Positions 11,300-22,432 of a stretch of DNA of 64,000 nt are shown here, piece after piece. Under the pieces are notes generated by a model. The model was given only the letters and a program-made list of their open reading frames with translations, made no database searches and had not been told where the DNA came from. The position numbers and the translations under genes are program-made. The DNA comes from Perkinsus olseni. Taxonomy: Eukaryota; Perkinsozoa; Perkinsida; Perkinsidae. The stretch spans positions 78,268 through 142,267 of the forward strand of contig JABANP010000098.1 in assembly GCA_013115135.1 (NCBI GenBank), in the 5' to 3' direction. Numbering within the stretch: the first letter of the stretch is position 1; each line of letters opens with the position of its first letter.

Positions 11300-11568
11300 A
11301 ACGCCGGTGTCGCGAAGATGGTGCCCTTGTGTCGTTGGGAATGGCGGGAATGGTAGAGTGCTGTTGCCTGCGGCTCGCATTTTCGTCCGGGGATCGACTC
11401 GTAATGGTTGTCGGCCCCACCGAAGCCGCGGAGAGCCTCCCGCCCTGGGCGTGGAACAGTCTGAACAGAGCTCTGGACGCTTTGGATGGGAAGGTGGGGC
11501 GACCCCGGTTCTTCCTCTGTGGATGAGCTGGTCATTCTCAGGATGAGGATGCTGCCCTTCCGCCTATT

Positions 11569-14426
11569 ATGTTCTCCTTACGCACAGGTCTCTCTGAAAG
11601 GCAGGGCCCTCGGTCGTCAACAGGCCATTCCAAGGCAAGTTTTCTCCCGGCCTTCCCCACACTGTTTACCCTCAGGGTCAGCGTCCCACCTCTGCAGCTG
11701 ACACCAACCAGACAGAGAACGGTGCGAGTCCACTTTCCCTTCCCCCGTCGGCCGAATGGCTTTTTGAATCGATCAGAACCCTCCGGCCAACCGCGCCTCT
11801 CGACGAAGGACATCTTCATAGTGGTCCTCAGCAGCCTTCCATTCTACCTCTCAGTCACCTGTCCTGAGTGGTACATAGACGAGCTCTTCGCCATCACCCG
11901 GAATGAGGTCCGCATCGCTTCAACCACCCACTTCACCCCAGACGGTTCAGGACGCCAGAGGCGAGACACCCTTCCTAGAGGTCCTCAGGCATGACTTCTG
12001 GGGCAACCATATGTGGGCCGAGGGCCACTGGACGCATAAAAGTTACCGTCCAGTCGTCACCCTCTCCTACTGGTAACAGCAGACCGTTATCAAGGGTCGT
12101 ACGAATCCTGTCTGGGTCTCTCAGGCTACAGTACTGGCTCAACGGTTACCTCATCAAGCCTCAGCCCCTACGGGTATTCTCCTGCCTCCTCAACACAGCC
12201 ACGGCACTTCTACTGGCCCTGGTGCTCTGCAGAGTCCACCGCGTTCAAGGCAGACTGGCGGCCGTCACCGCCGGGATCTTCGCGGCCCATCCTATCCATA
12301 CCGTAGGGGCTTCACTCAGTGCTTCTGATCTCCCTGCCTCCACAGGAGAAACGTTGTCTATCTTGTCGGAAGGGCCGACATCTTCGCCACGGCCTTCTGG
12401 CTGCTTGCCGTCCTCGCCCATCATGAAGTACACTAACCTTCCCCAGTGGTCTATCAGGACTCACCTTCTGTCAGCTGACAGAGCGACGAGCGCCGTTCCC
12501 TTCTGCGTCCACTTTACCCCTCTTCTCCCTGGTCATCATCCTGGCCCTTCTGAGTGGATTCAGGTGAGTGTTGGTTGGTGAAAGGCCAGACGGAGAACGA
12601 CCGACACTGTTGTCTCCTCAGCAAGGAGCCCGGCTTCACGGTTCTAGCTTACCTAGCGCTCGCCCAAGTTCTCAATAGGGGGAGGTGAGCAGCTTCCCCT
12701 TCTCTCCTGCCCTATCTGCCATTATCAGGCCCCGTCGATGGCTGCTTTCTGCCTGCCTGCTGTGCGCTTTCGGTGCGATATTCAAATTCCGGTCATGGCT
12801 GGTTGGAGGGACTAAGGTCTGCTCATCTACCCACTCCTCCCCACTATGCCCTATCAGGTAGACTTCTCCTACGTGGATACTCCCATACCGTACCAGTCCA
12901 GCATCCTCACGCGGGCGCTGTCCTATCTTCACCTTCATGCGATCTACGCCCGGCTGCTGTTGTTGCCTATAAACCAGTCCTGGGACTACAGCTACAATGC
13001 TATCCCCATGGTGAGGTAGGCTCCTCACTAAAGTTGATTGAGGGAAGTTGCAGGTCAGCTCTCTCGAAGATTTCCGCCTTCTAGGAGTTCTGGCGTGTTA
13101 CACCGGATTACTATGCCTAGCTACATGGAGCCTTCGTCGAGTATACCACAGCCTCCCCCCGGCCTATCGATGATTTCTTCTCAATAGGTACGAGAAGTCG
13201 GTGACGGCGGCCCTGTGTTGTCGTTGGCAGCCCTGCTCTTCCCGTTCATACCCGCTTCCAACCTCTTCTTTGTAGTCGGCACAGTCGTCGGCGAGCGGCT
13301 CCTGTAGGAAGAAGTCGCTAAACTTGCTCAGCATTGGGCTATTCCTCAAGGTACATCTCTACCATTGGTTTTGCCCTTGGGCTCGCATTGATTTCATCAT
13401 CAGCATTTTCGAGAAGGAAGGGTGAAACGAAGGAGTACTCCTCTACTATGCTCAGTGACGCCCATTCAGTCCCCTCCTTCCTCAAGTGCTTACTCGTCGG
13501 CTACATCATCTTGTCCATCCGTCGGACGCAGCACTGGCGGTCGAGGGCGTCTCTGTTCGGCCAAGACGCTGTGATGTGGCCGGGCAGTGCCAAAACCCTG
13601 CATCAATTCGCCACTACTCTACACAGGTGAACTCGATACTCGGCACGCACGCCGAGTATTCTGATGCTCAGGGCCGATCGCTTGGAAGAGGCCCGCGAGC
13701 TCTACTTGGCGTCCTTGTCGATATTCGACGACAACGCCCTCACAGATTACTGTGTGGCGCAGATCGACATCGAGACCAACCGTTTTGATGAGGTCACACG
13801 AAGAACAGAGCGTGCGGGACGGAAGGGGTGATCGCAGGCACATGAAAGATTCGTGAAGATCCTCAACGGAAACGGCATCGGTTTCGGCGGGTTCAACAGA
13901 TTCCTCATCATGGTCGATTTCGGGTTTACTCTGACGGCGCTGAAGAGGTTAATTCTGATGTCAAAAATACCTTTTTAGTCCGCAGCAGGTACGATGAGGC
14001 TATACCGGTGTTGAAGGAGGGGCTGTCTCTCAATGAGGACGTCCCGCACGCTCTAAATGCCCTCGGGATAAGCTACCTGCATATGGGCGAAGCGCAGAGG
14101 AGTGTCGAGGCCTTTCAGCGTGGTATCCACTATGACCCTGAGAACCCCTGGCTGTGGAGTAACCTAGCAGCCGCACTTCTCATCGGTGAGTGAAGCATTT
14201 GCTGTGTGTGTGAAGTCTCAGATCCTCTTCAGGCGATCGAGAAAATACAGCGAGTGACGCGAAGCAGTGCGCTGCCTTGGCCGTGGAGAAATCGACGGAA
14301 GCCATGGGATTTGTTCACCCGAAGTTTGTGACGAATTACGAGATTGCCGAGGCCATCGTTGAAGGCAGGAATGAGGTTGCCGACGCCACCCCTCAGTTGG
14401 AGTTCTTCTTCCATAGACTGTTGTGA
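11569..14426 (+). CDS. TMTC-like O-mannosyltransferase with TPR repeats
   Basis: About 14 exons encode an ER polytopic protein. The order is as in TMTC proteins: first helix (FIVVLSSLPFYLS), the acidic luminal loop (WYIDELFAIT), DFWGNHMWAEGHWTHKSYRP, RLAAVTAGIFAAHPIHT, VVYLVGRADIFATAFW, KEPGFTVLAYLALA, the DUF1736 segment (SSILTRALSYLHLHAIYARL), LLFPFIPASNLFFVVGTVVG with ERLLYISTIGFAL, then C-terminal TPRs (LEEARELYLASLSIFDDNAL, YDEAIPVLKEGLSLNEDVPH, YLHMGEAQRSVEAFQRGIHY). TMTC enzymes add O-mannose to proteins, with the TPRs in the ER lumen. The stop is TGA at 14424-14426. Between HPIHT and VVYLVG the splice leaves one extra base (near 12344), an apparent +1 shift. The start is uncertain: 11569 is the first ATG of the open frame. 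Confidence 0.8.
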
Positions 14427-14633
14427 ACAGCATGAGAGGCGATGCTCCAAGCGCTGAAGGCCTTGCGTTCTATGCAAGTGTGGGTTGGGCATTCATAAGC
14501 AGTCAAGCCAACCGTTGAGGTCAGCTACCCATGCAAACAGGCTAGGGAATTCCACTGCTCGGTGATTCCTTCTCCTTGACTCGTTCCTTGAACTCTTGGG
14601 CAAATCCTCTGGCCCGCTCGAAAAGAGATTTCA

Positions 14634-14981
14634 GTGATATTCCGTGCCCCACAGTCCCGTCTCCGCATGACAGTGAATTTGCGCTATCTACCGTCCAACA
14701 CCAGGGTTCCTCCCCAGCCCATGGGGCTAGCTCTCAATGTCATCACCATCATCGTGATCGCCTTAGGGAGGGAGGGATTGGGCCGGAGCCTCTCAACCGC
14801 AACCAGGTCCAGCGCGAAGCACCGGTGGCGAGACCGTTCGGATGCCGCTATCAGAATCCGGTACAGAAAAGCGTCGCCAGACGAGAAGAGGCGAATAGCC
14901 GAAACCCATCCGAGCTTGAAGGGTCGATACAACCATGTTTACGTGGCAATAGCCATTGAGAAGGGCGGTCCAAAAGTATGA
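14634..14981 (+). CDS. Candidate small basic protein
   Basis: An open frame of 115 residues ends in a basic, ribosomal-protein-like segment (AAIRIRYRKASPDEKRRIAE, YNHVYVAIAIEKGGPKV). A hydrophobic stretch (GLALNVITIIVIALG) precedes it. A second plus-strand frame is open over the same DNA (14576-14959), so the choice of frame is not secure. It sits between the TMTC gene and the small gene at 15.06 kb, on the same strand. No family was recognised. Confidence 0.3.
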   Translation: MIFRAPQSRLRMTVNLRYLPSNTRVPPQPMGLALNVITIIVIALGREGLGRSLSTATRSSAKHRWRDRSDAAIRIRYRKASPDEKRRIAETHPSLKGRYNHVYVAIAIEKGGPKV

Positions 14982-15061
14982 TACCTACTCCGCCGCTGTC
15001 CTTTCAACAGCCAGAGTTTTAGACTCATTTCGTGTTCTGGCTCTTAGCATGTTGTGGGAAG

Positions 15062-15784
15062 GATGCTCAGCAAAATTTCGCGTAAAGAAGAACTCAAGGA
15101 GGAAGAGAAGCTCGTCGTAAATGAGATGTGAGACGGCAACAGTTCCGTGCCGAGGTACCGGCGTAACTTCGAACTGGAAACCCAAATCAGATCGGCCCCG
15201 CCGGAAGGTCTTCGTCTTTGCTTGAAGAAGGAGGCCCAACAGGGTTGCTACAGCGTCAAGCAGAGACCTCGCCAGTTGGGCTACCTTAAAGTGGATAAGT
15301 GTCGACGAAGACTGGCGGGAGGGAGGTATCGGCACCAATTTACTCAGGAAGGGAATTCAAAGTGTAAGGACCTCTTCCTCAATATCATGGCGATGGATAC
15401 ATTGACCGCTTCAGATCACGGAAAGCTGGCCGCATATAGACGCTCTATGGTTGAAAGTTGAGAGGAGAACAGGGCTGCTCGAAGGCTGTACAGGAGGCTC
15501 GACTTTAAGCGCGTTGGTGAGGCTGAGCCGCCGTCTCCTTCTGTGATACTCCGGGCCTTCAAAAATCCCGCAAGTTCTAAGGCACTTGAGGAGAGAGGAA
15601 GATGCGCAAACTGCTTTCGACCATCAGTGTTTCCTTCAGGTGAATCCAAGGGTTTCTATATCTACGCAAGGCACTTTACCACACCCAAGCCTGACACTCC
15701 ATCCCCACCAACTCACCCTAGGACCGAGTGATGCATGACTCCCTTCGTACGATAGGTGTTTGCTATCATGGAGGATGTGAATGA
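15062..15784 (+). CDS. Small basic Cys-tail protein with in-frame TGA
   Basis: Exon 1 begins at the ATG at 15062 (LSKISRKEELKEEEKLVVNE). A GTGAGA...GAG intron of about 26 bases joins it to YRRNFELETQIRSAPPEG, then CLKKEAQQGCYSVKQRPRQL and NIMAMDTLTASDHGKLAAYR. At 15459-15461 the frame hits TGA, yet the same frame continues as credible protein (EENRAARRLYRRLDFKRVG, VILRAFKNPASS, GRCANCFRP). A further GT-AG intron leads to a Cys/His tail (GVCYHGGCE) and a stop at 15782-15784. The Cys pairs could bind zinc. Read-through, an error, or a decaying gene are all possible. No homologue was recognised. Confidence 0.45.
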
Positions 15785-15871
15785 TACCCCCGATGTGCTC
15801 AGAGTTGCTAAGTCTGGTACGGTCCTAGGGAGCGTCGCCATACTGCCACAAATTTCAACTTCCACCGCCCC

Positions 15872-16862
15872 TCAGACCCCCTCGCATACCTCGCAACAGA
15901 TTAGGGGTCTTTCCCTGGCGCAAGTGTAACTCCGGAAATATTCCCCCAAAACCCAATTGATGTGTACGCAACTCCTGCCTGGATAATTTCGCAACGTTTT
16001 CCGACGCTTCGGTTGCGGGCTTCCAGGCTCATCACTAGTCTTCTCTTCGGTATGCTTACAACGGAGAGCCCCTTGGTAGTGGCTCCCGAGTAGTTCAACT
16101 TCATCAATAGTACTAGCTACTCGGATGTCATCGATTCCCTCTTCGAGGCCTGGGGCTTCCCATCGCTTCGCCATCATGCCCAAGCCGATCAAGAGCGAGT
16201 TCTTCTGGGAGGCAGTCAAGCTGCTTCCCCTCATGTACCTCACGACCCCTTCAACCTTGCACGGCAGGTCTCCCTTTCCGTATCCAGCACACAAACGCAA
16301 ACCCTAACATCGTAGCGCGTTTGGCCAGGGCGACAAACGGCGCCCTCTGCGCCTTGTCGGCATTGGTCCGGTCGATGACGATGTTCTCGCCCTCCTTCAA
16401 GAGCCGCTCCACCTCCCTCAACGTTTTGTCCTTCGACTTCAGCACGTCCTGACAGACCCTGACGTAACCCGCTGGAACCAGATAGCGCTGCGACATGGTA
16501 GACTTGCCACTGCAGGGCAGCCCACACAGCATCAGCATCGTTCGCTCTGGTGGAGCTTCTTCGGGCTCCAATACGCCCACGGGACCAACTCTCCTCTCCC
16601 ACACCTCAACTGCCTCAGCCGATGAAGGTAGGGGCCTATCAGTGAGTATCAGAGCTTCTACGTGCCTAGTGAGCCCGGCACCACAGACCCGAGCCAGGGA
16701 CTCTAACCGGGCCTTAGTGTTTGGCACCTCCTCCTCGCTGCAGGCCGCAACAACCCCTATCGCCGCAGTAGAGACATCACCCCCTCGGACCAGTTCAAGA
16801 GCATCTTCCTCTCTCATTATGCGACAGGGGCAACCTTTGGACTCACCGGCAGAGGCAGCCAC
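15872..16862 (-). CDS. Polynucleotide-kinase-like P-loop protein
   Basis: The minus-strand gene has two main exons. The first shows a Walker A loop GLPCSGKST, then YLVPAGYVRVCQDVLKSKDK and ENIVIDRTNADKAQRAPFV, the signature arrangement of the PNKP/T4-kinase-type P-loop kinase (GxxxSGKST, then an aspartate/asparagine 'VIDxTN' strand). After a 37-base GTGTGC...GCAAG intron, the second shows MMAKRWEAPGLEEGIDDI, matching the P-x-x-E-E-G-F motif of PNKP kinase domains, and a basic nuclear signal (PKRRKT). Members phosphorylate 5'-OH ends in DNA repair or RNA processing. No phosphatase or FHA domain was found, so only the kinase-like half is supported. The start (16862 or upstream) and the 3' tail are uncertain. 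Confidence 0.7.
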
Positions 16863-17053
16863 GGCGTGATAACATAGCGGCGAGCTCTCGGCCAGTGGAG
16901 GGAGTTCAGACCACTTAAGGGGCTGTGTGAGTACAGGACAGCAGGTGCGGAGGCGGTGGAGGTCTCGGGCTTACGAGGGGGCATAGGGAAAGCTGACAAC
17001 GGTTGATTAAGCACTTTCCCATCCAGCACAGACAAGCACCCATTCTGACACCT

Positions 17054-19799
17054 CTAGCGCAACAGTTGAGCCCAACTCCACTTCGAAAACATATAAACTG
17101 TAGAGGATGAATTATCGTACAAATCGGAACGGGCGGATGTTAACGATAGCTCCTGGTCCAGCGGGCTCATCGAGTCTTCATCGTTCAAGCGGTACCGGAG
17201 ATCGGCGATCTCTCCGAGCAGCTGCCGTTGGAGCTCGTCCTTCGCACGGACGCACTTCATTTGCATCTGCCAAGGTGGACCAGAGGGTTCGACGCGTGGA
17301 TCGTCCACTGCCAACCTCGATGGCATCCCTCCGCTCTTGTTTCAAAATCCTCATCTCTGCCCGCAAGGACCTTATCGTCTCCTGAAGGGAAAAGTCGGGA
17401 GTGAGCATCCCTATGATCGCTCCGTGAAGCAGTCCTACGTCTCGGTCGGCAACTTGGACCTTGAGGCGCTCGATCTCCTGAGGGATACGCCAATCCCCAT
17501 CCCAAACCACAGCCGTCGGTACCTTAGCAGAGCTGCTGCCTCCATCAGTAGTGCCATGGTCTACAGAGTCTTGCTTATTGATGACTGTCCGGTGCCTGAC
17601 GGAGTTGGGAAAGTGGCGTGCGTCGGGGGTAACCGGCATACCGATCAGCACAGCCTGTTCCGTTCGCCATAGGGCTCAGTAGATCCGGGGTGTGGGGCTT
17701 GCTATTGACAGTGGGGGACCGAATCTTGGGAAACACACGGAGATCAGGCTTTATTGAGGATTGCTGATGGATGAGGACGTGGCCGTAGCTACTCACCTCA
17801 CCGTCCGCTGCCCGTGCTCCCGTCGAGGCGGGAGGGGGTCGAGAAGGCTCCTCCCCCTCCCCTGCCGGCAGCCCTGTGGAGTCGGCCGACCTCGATGAGC
17901 CGACAGAGGCAGAGAGCTCGACGTCTTCGACGGTACCTTAGAGTCATAGAATGCGAAGTTCATCGTCTACGTGTGGCCGTACGCTGATTTTCTGGCGACG
18001 ATGATGATGTCTTCCGTGCGGAGGGCACGCATGCTTCTCTCACGGCGGCATCAACTTCCCTGCCCACTGTTCTCTGGACTCTAGGCAGCCAGACCATCGT
18101 GGTCGAGGAGATGAGCTTGTCGGCCTCGATGGGCTGAAGCTGCATATCTAAGGTTGAAGCGAGGACTACACAGACACATGCGGATCCCCTTCCAACCTCG
18201 ATTGATGAAGTTGAGTACTTGATGCATCGTTTTCATCTGCACCATCATATCCTGATACTGATGGAAGATCGCGAGTGTGACGGCCAGGAGGGCGTGGAGA
18301 CCATGGCCTGCTCAGTACACCTCCCAACCATCGACGATCGAGACCGACTAACCTGCTACTAGGTCTAGGACCAGCAGGACGCAGTCCATGGGAAGCCACT
18401 TGGAAAACAACGACAGCCATCTGAAGGACAGTGTTGGAGAGGTAGTGTGGAGCGAACCTTACCCAGTGGGGAGGTAGGCTAATGGTTCCACGTGCAGATA
18501 GACCAGCCGAGCATAGAGTCTGTAGAGGGCCATCACTTGGGGAGGGACTTGGAAGCAACTCACCGTGGTAAGTACTTTCTGCAGCACTTCGAGTAACAAT
18601 CAATCGCAGGCTCCAGGAGGGGCAGGCCGTCCGACCTAGCCACACGACGACGTCACAGCCTTCATAGTACCGAAGGGAGCATCATTACCACAGCCCAGAG
18701 AGGTGACCCATGATGGCTACGAACTGTTGATAGGCCACTTCCTGCGCACAGTGGCCCTCACGAGTATGCCGCAGCACCAGGCAAGTGGCGACTGAAGTGG
18801 GATGAATATTGGCAAGGCTGACGATGATCACAGTTGTAGTATTGGCGAGACCGCCGCTGCCGGCGTGCCCGTTGAGCTAAGGAACGTGCGAAGGTGCCAT
18901 TTACAGTACGATATTTGAGGGAGGTTTTCATCCAGAGTCGACGGCTGAGGTCGGACACGATCGAGCGTTTAAACTTGCCACGACGACTAAACCGTGACCG
19001 GTCGCCGGGCTATCTCCACTTCAAGGACGTAAAATTTTTCACCCTCTTTAAAGTTTGCCACGGACACTCGAAGTTATGGTGCAACTTGAAAGTCAGATTG
19101 AAAGAGGTTGGACCACGGCCGGCATTCCAATACTACCATAGTTCATCCCCTGGGTATAGCCGACAGAAGGATGCTCCTCCACAAATCGATTCAACAGTAT
19201 CTTAGCTTCACCTCGGCCTGCTGCCGCTGATGACAGGTGGGAGAACGTTCGCTCCAGATCGAGGTCAATGGCCGCTGCATTGCCCGGCAGTGACGTCCCA
19301 GCACTCCGACCCTCTTCATGGTACCCCTCCTCAACAGGCATCTCAACAACTACAAAACAACTCACAAAAGGGTTGAGCCTTCCATCCTCTTGTTCAGTGC
19401 AACGGCCCTCCTTTCCTGCTCTGGCTCATCCACTGGGAAATGAGGGATCGACAGATTCTCTGGTCTCTCTTCGTAAGTCCCCTGTGGCGCCTTACGGTTG
19501 AACTATCTCTAACTCAACACTCCCTCAAATCGAGCAATCGTAATACCACCATTGACGACTTTCCCGATGCATTTCGGGAGAACAGTAGTACGGAGGTCGA
19601 GCATAGGATCGTACAGTGATAGAAGATACTCGGCGATGATGATGACGATGATGAGATGGTCAATGGTAGCGTAGTGTCCCTCCGCTCGGTAGGGCACAGG
19701 TCGGTAGGGCACAATGTATTTCGTAATAACAAACGTTGAAAGGAGAGGACGTCTGAGGGGCCGCCGACTAGAAGACCCCACCACCACCTCCGAAGCCAT
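17054..19799 (-). CDS. TBC-domain Rab GTPase-activating protein
   Basis: The minus-strand gene has about 14 exons. The head from the ATG at 19799 is followed by a TBC domain: DLDLERTFSHLSSA carries the catalytic arginine finger (IxxDxxRT), and PSVGYTQGMNY carries the glutamine finger (YxQ). Further exons give QQFVAIMGHLSGLW, ARLVYLHVEPLAYLPTG, WLSLFSKWLPMDCVLLVLDL and LHALLAVTLAIFHQYQD, the usual C-terminal half of TBC. A low-complexity linker, then a coiled coil (EIERLKVQVADRD, ETIRSLRAEMRILKQERRDA) ends at a TAG at 17054. Both catalytic fingers are present, so GAP activity towards a Rab is expected. A long intron-like stretch (about 18.74-19.11 kb) may hide one exon. Exon joins in the tail keep frame exactly. 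Confidence 0.8.
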
Positions 19800-19923
19800 T
19801 GCCAGCAGCCCCCGAGCGGCATGCAGTTGAGGCTGGTCGCTTGCTGGAGATGGTATCTAACATTTGTTGCGTTACTATACACGACTGTATAAACGACAGA
19901 GTGACGAAAGGGTCATGGCCGTA

Positions 19924-20413
19924 CTACCGTAGAACATCAGTGGTTTGCTTCTCCCTCCGCAAGGCAGCCTCCGCTTCATCTAGTTTCTTACGGAGCTCCG
20001 CCATAGCTGCTGAGCCCTCATCAAGTCCAGCACCACCAGCCTACCAACGGTCCAATAGCCCTACTCTGAGTACATTAAAGATTCCTACCTGCTCCTGGCA
20101 GTGATTAGTCCGCGAGTTAAGGATGTGAAGGGCCCGATACAGAACTGAAGGGGACGCGGTGGTGGGCGGACTGCGACTGTTGGGAGAGGTACCTTTGTTG
20201 GCAGTCTTATGGCGATGCAACTTCTTCTGCAACTCCTCCATTTCTTGCTTCGTTCCCGCTGAGTCCGCAGCCGCACGTTCCCTCACGCAACGCTCGTACG
20301 CTTGCAATACCTTACACGACAGCCTGCCTATTGGCTGGGGGCCACCCTAGCACTACCTCACAAGCCCGCTGCTTCGCTATGGCCAGGGACGGTGAGCCTT
20401 GCAGATGGAGGAC
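19924..20413 (-). CDS. Coiled-coil protein (5' partial)
   Basis: Four exons on the minus strand join in frame with GT-AG introns: HLQGSPSLAIAKQRACE, then AYERCVRERAAADSAGTKQE and MEELQKKLHRHKTANK, then LYRALHILNSRTNHCQEQ, then AELRKKLDEAEAALRREKQ with a TAG at 19924-19926. Charged heptads predict a coiled coil. The start exon was not found between 20414 and 20836. The gene is separate from the TBC gene that starts 125 bases downstream. Confidence 0.6.
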
Positions 20414-20836
20414 CTGAAAGAATCTTAGGTTGAGAATAGACGACGATACAGTGGAAATGTTAATACGGATGATGAGCTATTAAACTTCATTCATTACGCA
20501 AGCCGGTTGACGCTAGTCAAGCGCAGATATCAATTGATAATCATCACACTAACAGAGAATGTATGGGCTTGGGAACGGTGGATGATTTCAACGGGCATCC
20601 CCTCGCTGCGAAGATCCGGCTACTCCTCCACTGGAAGTGAGGGTCGAGTGTAATTAACAGTACCACTCCTTTCCCAATACTACCAGCCTCTCAGCCCATT
20701 GCTCTCCAGTGAGATCAGCATGCTCCGATACCATCGTGTCATGTCCTCGCTTGGTCCCGCCCTTAATACTGTTTACATTACCAGAGGCAGAAGAGGAGCC
20801 GGCAACAGCCAAGTCGGACGGAAGACATCCTGACGG

Positions 20837-21351
20837 TTAGGTTTGGGGGAAGGAGTGGTACTGTAACCATCCACTACTACCATCGTCTTCATCGTCATCA
20901 TCACTGTCCAAACGTCGCTTGCCCACGCGAGTGCCCTGGACTGGTCCAGAGGAAGCGTTGGCCAGTTGCCGCAGCGAGATGGATGCATCAGCCACGCTGT
21001 TGCCGCAGGTCTCCAAGATAGACGACGCGATCTGCAGAGACACCGCCCGTGACGAATCGAATAGACCGCCCTATTACCCCTCGGTGGATCTCCGGGAACC
21101 GCTTCTGGAGCTCGGTGAGGTTGTCCTCGAAGGTGTCCGGGCGGGTGGTATTGAAAACGGACATACCTGAACACCGACCCTCTGAGGGTGCTGCTGCGGC
21201 GCGGGACTGGCCTACGGTCGGGTAAAGGACTGTGGTCAAGCTGCATAGTCCCTCGACGTATTCGCTTGGGGTTGGCCTGCTGGGGTGGTGGGGTCAGCAT
21301 TGAGGATGGTGACACGCCAAGACTTGCCCGCTCGGGCGAGGAGGCAATCAT
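20837..21351 (-). CDS. CUE-domain protein
   Basis: The minus-strand gene starts at the ATG at 21351. A disordered, proline- and arginine-rich head (MLTPPPQQANPKRIRRG) precedes a helical segment spread over two exons, FEDNLTELQKRFPEIHR then IASSILETCGNSVADASISL. This matches a CUE ubiquitin-binding domain (helix 1 with the FP motif, then helix 3 with a small di-leucine-like pair). An acidic tract (DSDDDDEDDGSS) and a TAA at 20837-20839 close it. CUE domains bind ubiquitin. The assignment rests on pattern only, and the family is short, so confidence is moderate. Two introns are inferred. Confidence 0.55.
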
Positions 21352-22430
21352 CACTGAGAGGAGGAGGGCGATGGGGAGGCACTCGGACGGAGAGGGAGAC
21401 TAACCTTCGTTGGAGGCGCCGCTGGCGAATGTTGAACCTCGTGGAGGGATCATAATAATACAAATGAATAATAATAAACACAGCCTGAAGGAGTCAGCGT
21501 CACTTCACCCAACTCAACTTGTCACAGTCACAGCATCGATTCTGGTGCCGAGCGCGGGTCGACTTTAGCTGCGCCTTGCGTACCATGCGGACCGCCGGAG
21601 ACGTAATGACGTACAGTACGGAAGAGTCGATCAGGAGAGTCTTAAACGGAATTACTGGTCACAGCTCCGGCGACGTCTGGTACTAAAGCGATCTAAGGCT
21701 TGGTTGAAGTTGATGCTTCCGACTCGGAGGTCGAGGGTTCGATCCCTGGCGACGACATTATCTGATTTTGTGTCATTTTGCGCTGTTTGTGAGAAGTTCG
21801 CCAGTCGCCTTCTCATGTGCGTACATCATATCCGTTCCTGTCCATTAGATGCTGATGGTATCAATCAACGCACTGAGGCTTGGCCCAAGGGCTGTGGTAT
21901 GCCTCAGGTCCGCAGGAGTACCTCCCGAGGTCGTCCCCTCGTCTCCCATGGACGTCCGGGCAGGTGGAGTATCTCTCAAAGTTCGTGTTTGAGGTTGAAG
22001 GTTGAAACTGTAGTCCAGAAGGGTTCCTCTGTTCTCATGGCCATCGGAAATGACTGTCGTTGAGGGTGTTAGAGTTTGTTGGTGCATACCGTGGCGCGTG
22101 TGTTTATCCCCTGCAGGGACCCTTCCTCTATCGTGCTGCTGCTGTGTGGGCACCCCACCCTTTCATGGGGCCTAGTGGTAGGTACTCAACCGATGGACAC
22201 ATGATGAGCCTGATAAGCGTACGGCAATGTTCTAGGGTGGTCACAGGAAAAGCCAGTATTCTTGATTCATGCATGTTCGGTCGTCCATCATTGAAGTATC
22301 CAAAGATAATAGTGTTATGTTAAGTAGGAGGTTAGTGGACTACTAGGAAGGGGTCCTGGCGGTAGTATTAATAGAAGGCTTATGCCCCATGCGTCGAGAG
22401 ACGGTAGACGGCATCTCCCGGTGTATTCTA
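21352..22430. other. Intergenic stretch with tRNA-like element B
   Basis: Apart from the tRNA-like element at 21670-21750, no exon could be supported here. Open frames at 21704-22063 and 22060-22323 are basic and lack motifs. The left part may hold a 5' UTR exon of the CUE gene (an acceptor CCTCCTCTCAG lies just before its ATG), and the right part may hold first exons of the gene at 22.4 kb. Confidence 0.4.
21670..21750 (+). other. tRNA-like element B (B-box)
   Basis: GGTTCGATCC at 21736-21745 is preceded by GCTTCCGACTCGGAGG, which folds as a four-pair stem with a seven-base loop in the position of an anticodon arm, and by TCGAGG in the place of a variable loop. The loop has G instead of the invariant U33, and the T-stem is incomplete, so this is a decayed tRNA or a SINE head rather than a working gene. 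Confidence 0.5.
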
Positions 22431-22432
22431 CA

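Noticed and set aside
14684..14932. Minus-strand 82-codon frame opposite the 14.6 kb candidate
   Set aside because: Antisense shadow of two overlapping plus-strand frames, with no recognisable feature.
20773..21354. 193-codon minus-strand frame through the CUE gene
   Set aside because: Only its first 45 or so codons agree with the spliced model; after that it runs out of frame with the FP-motif helix.
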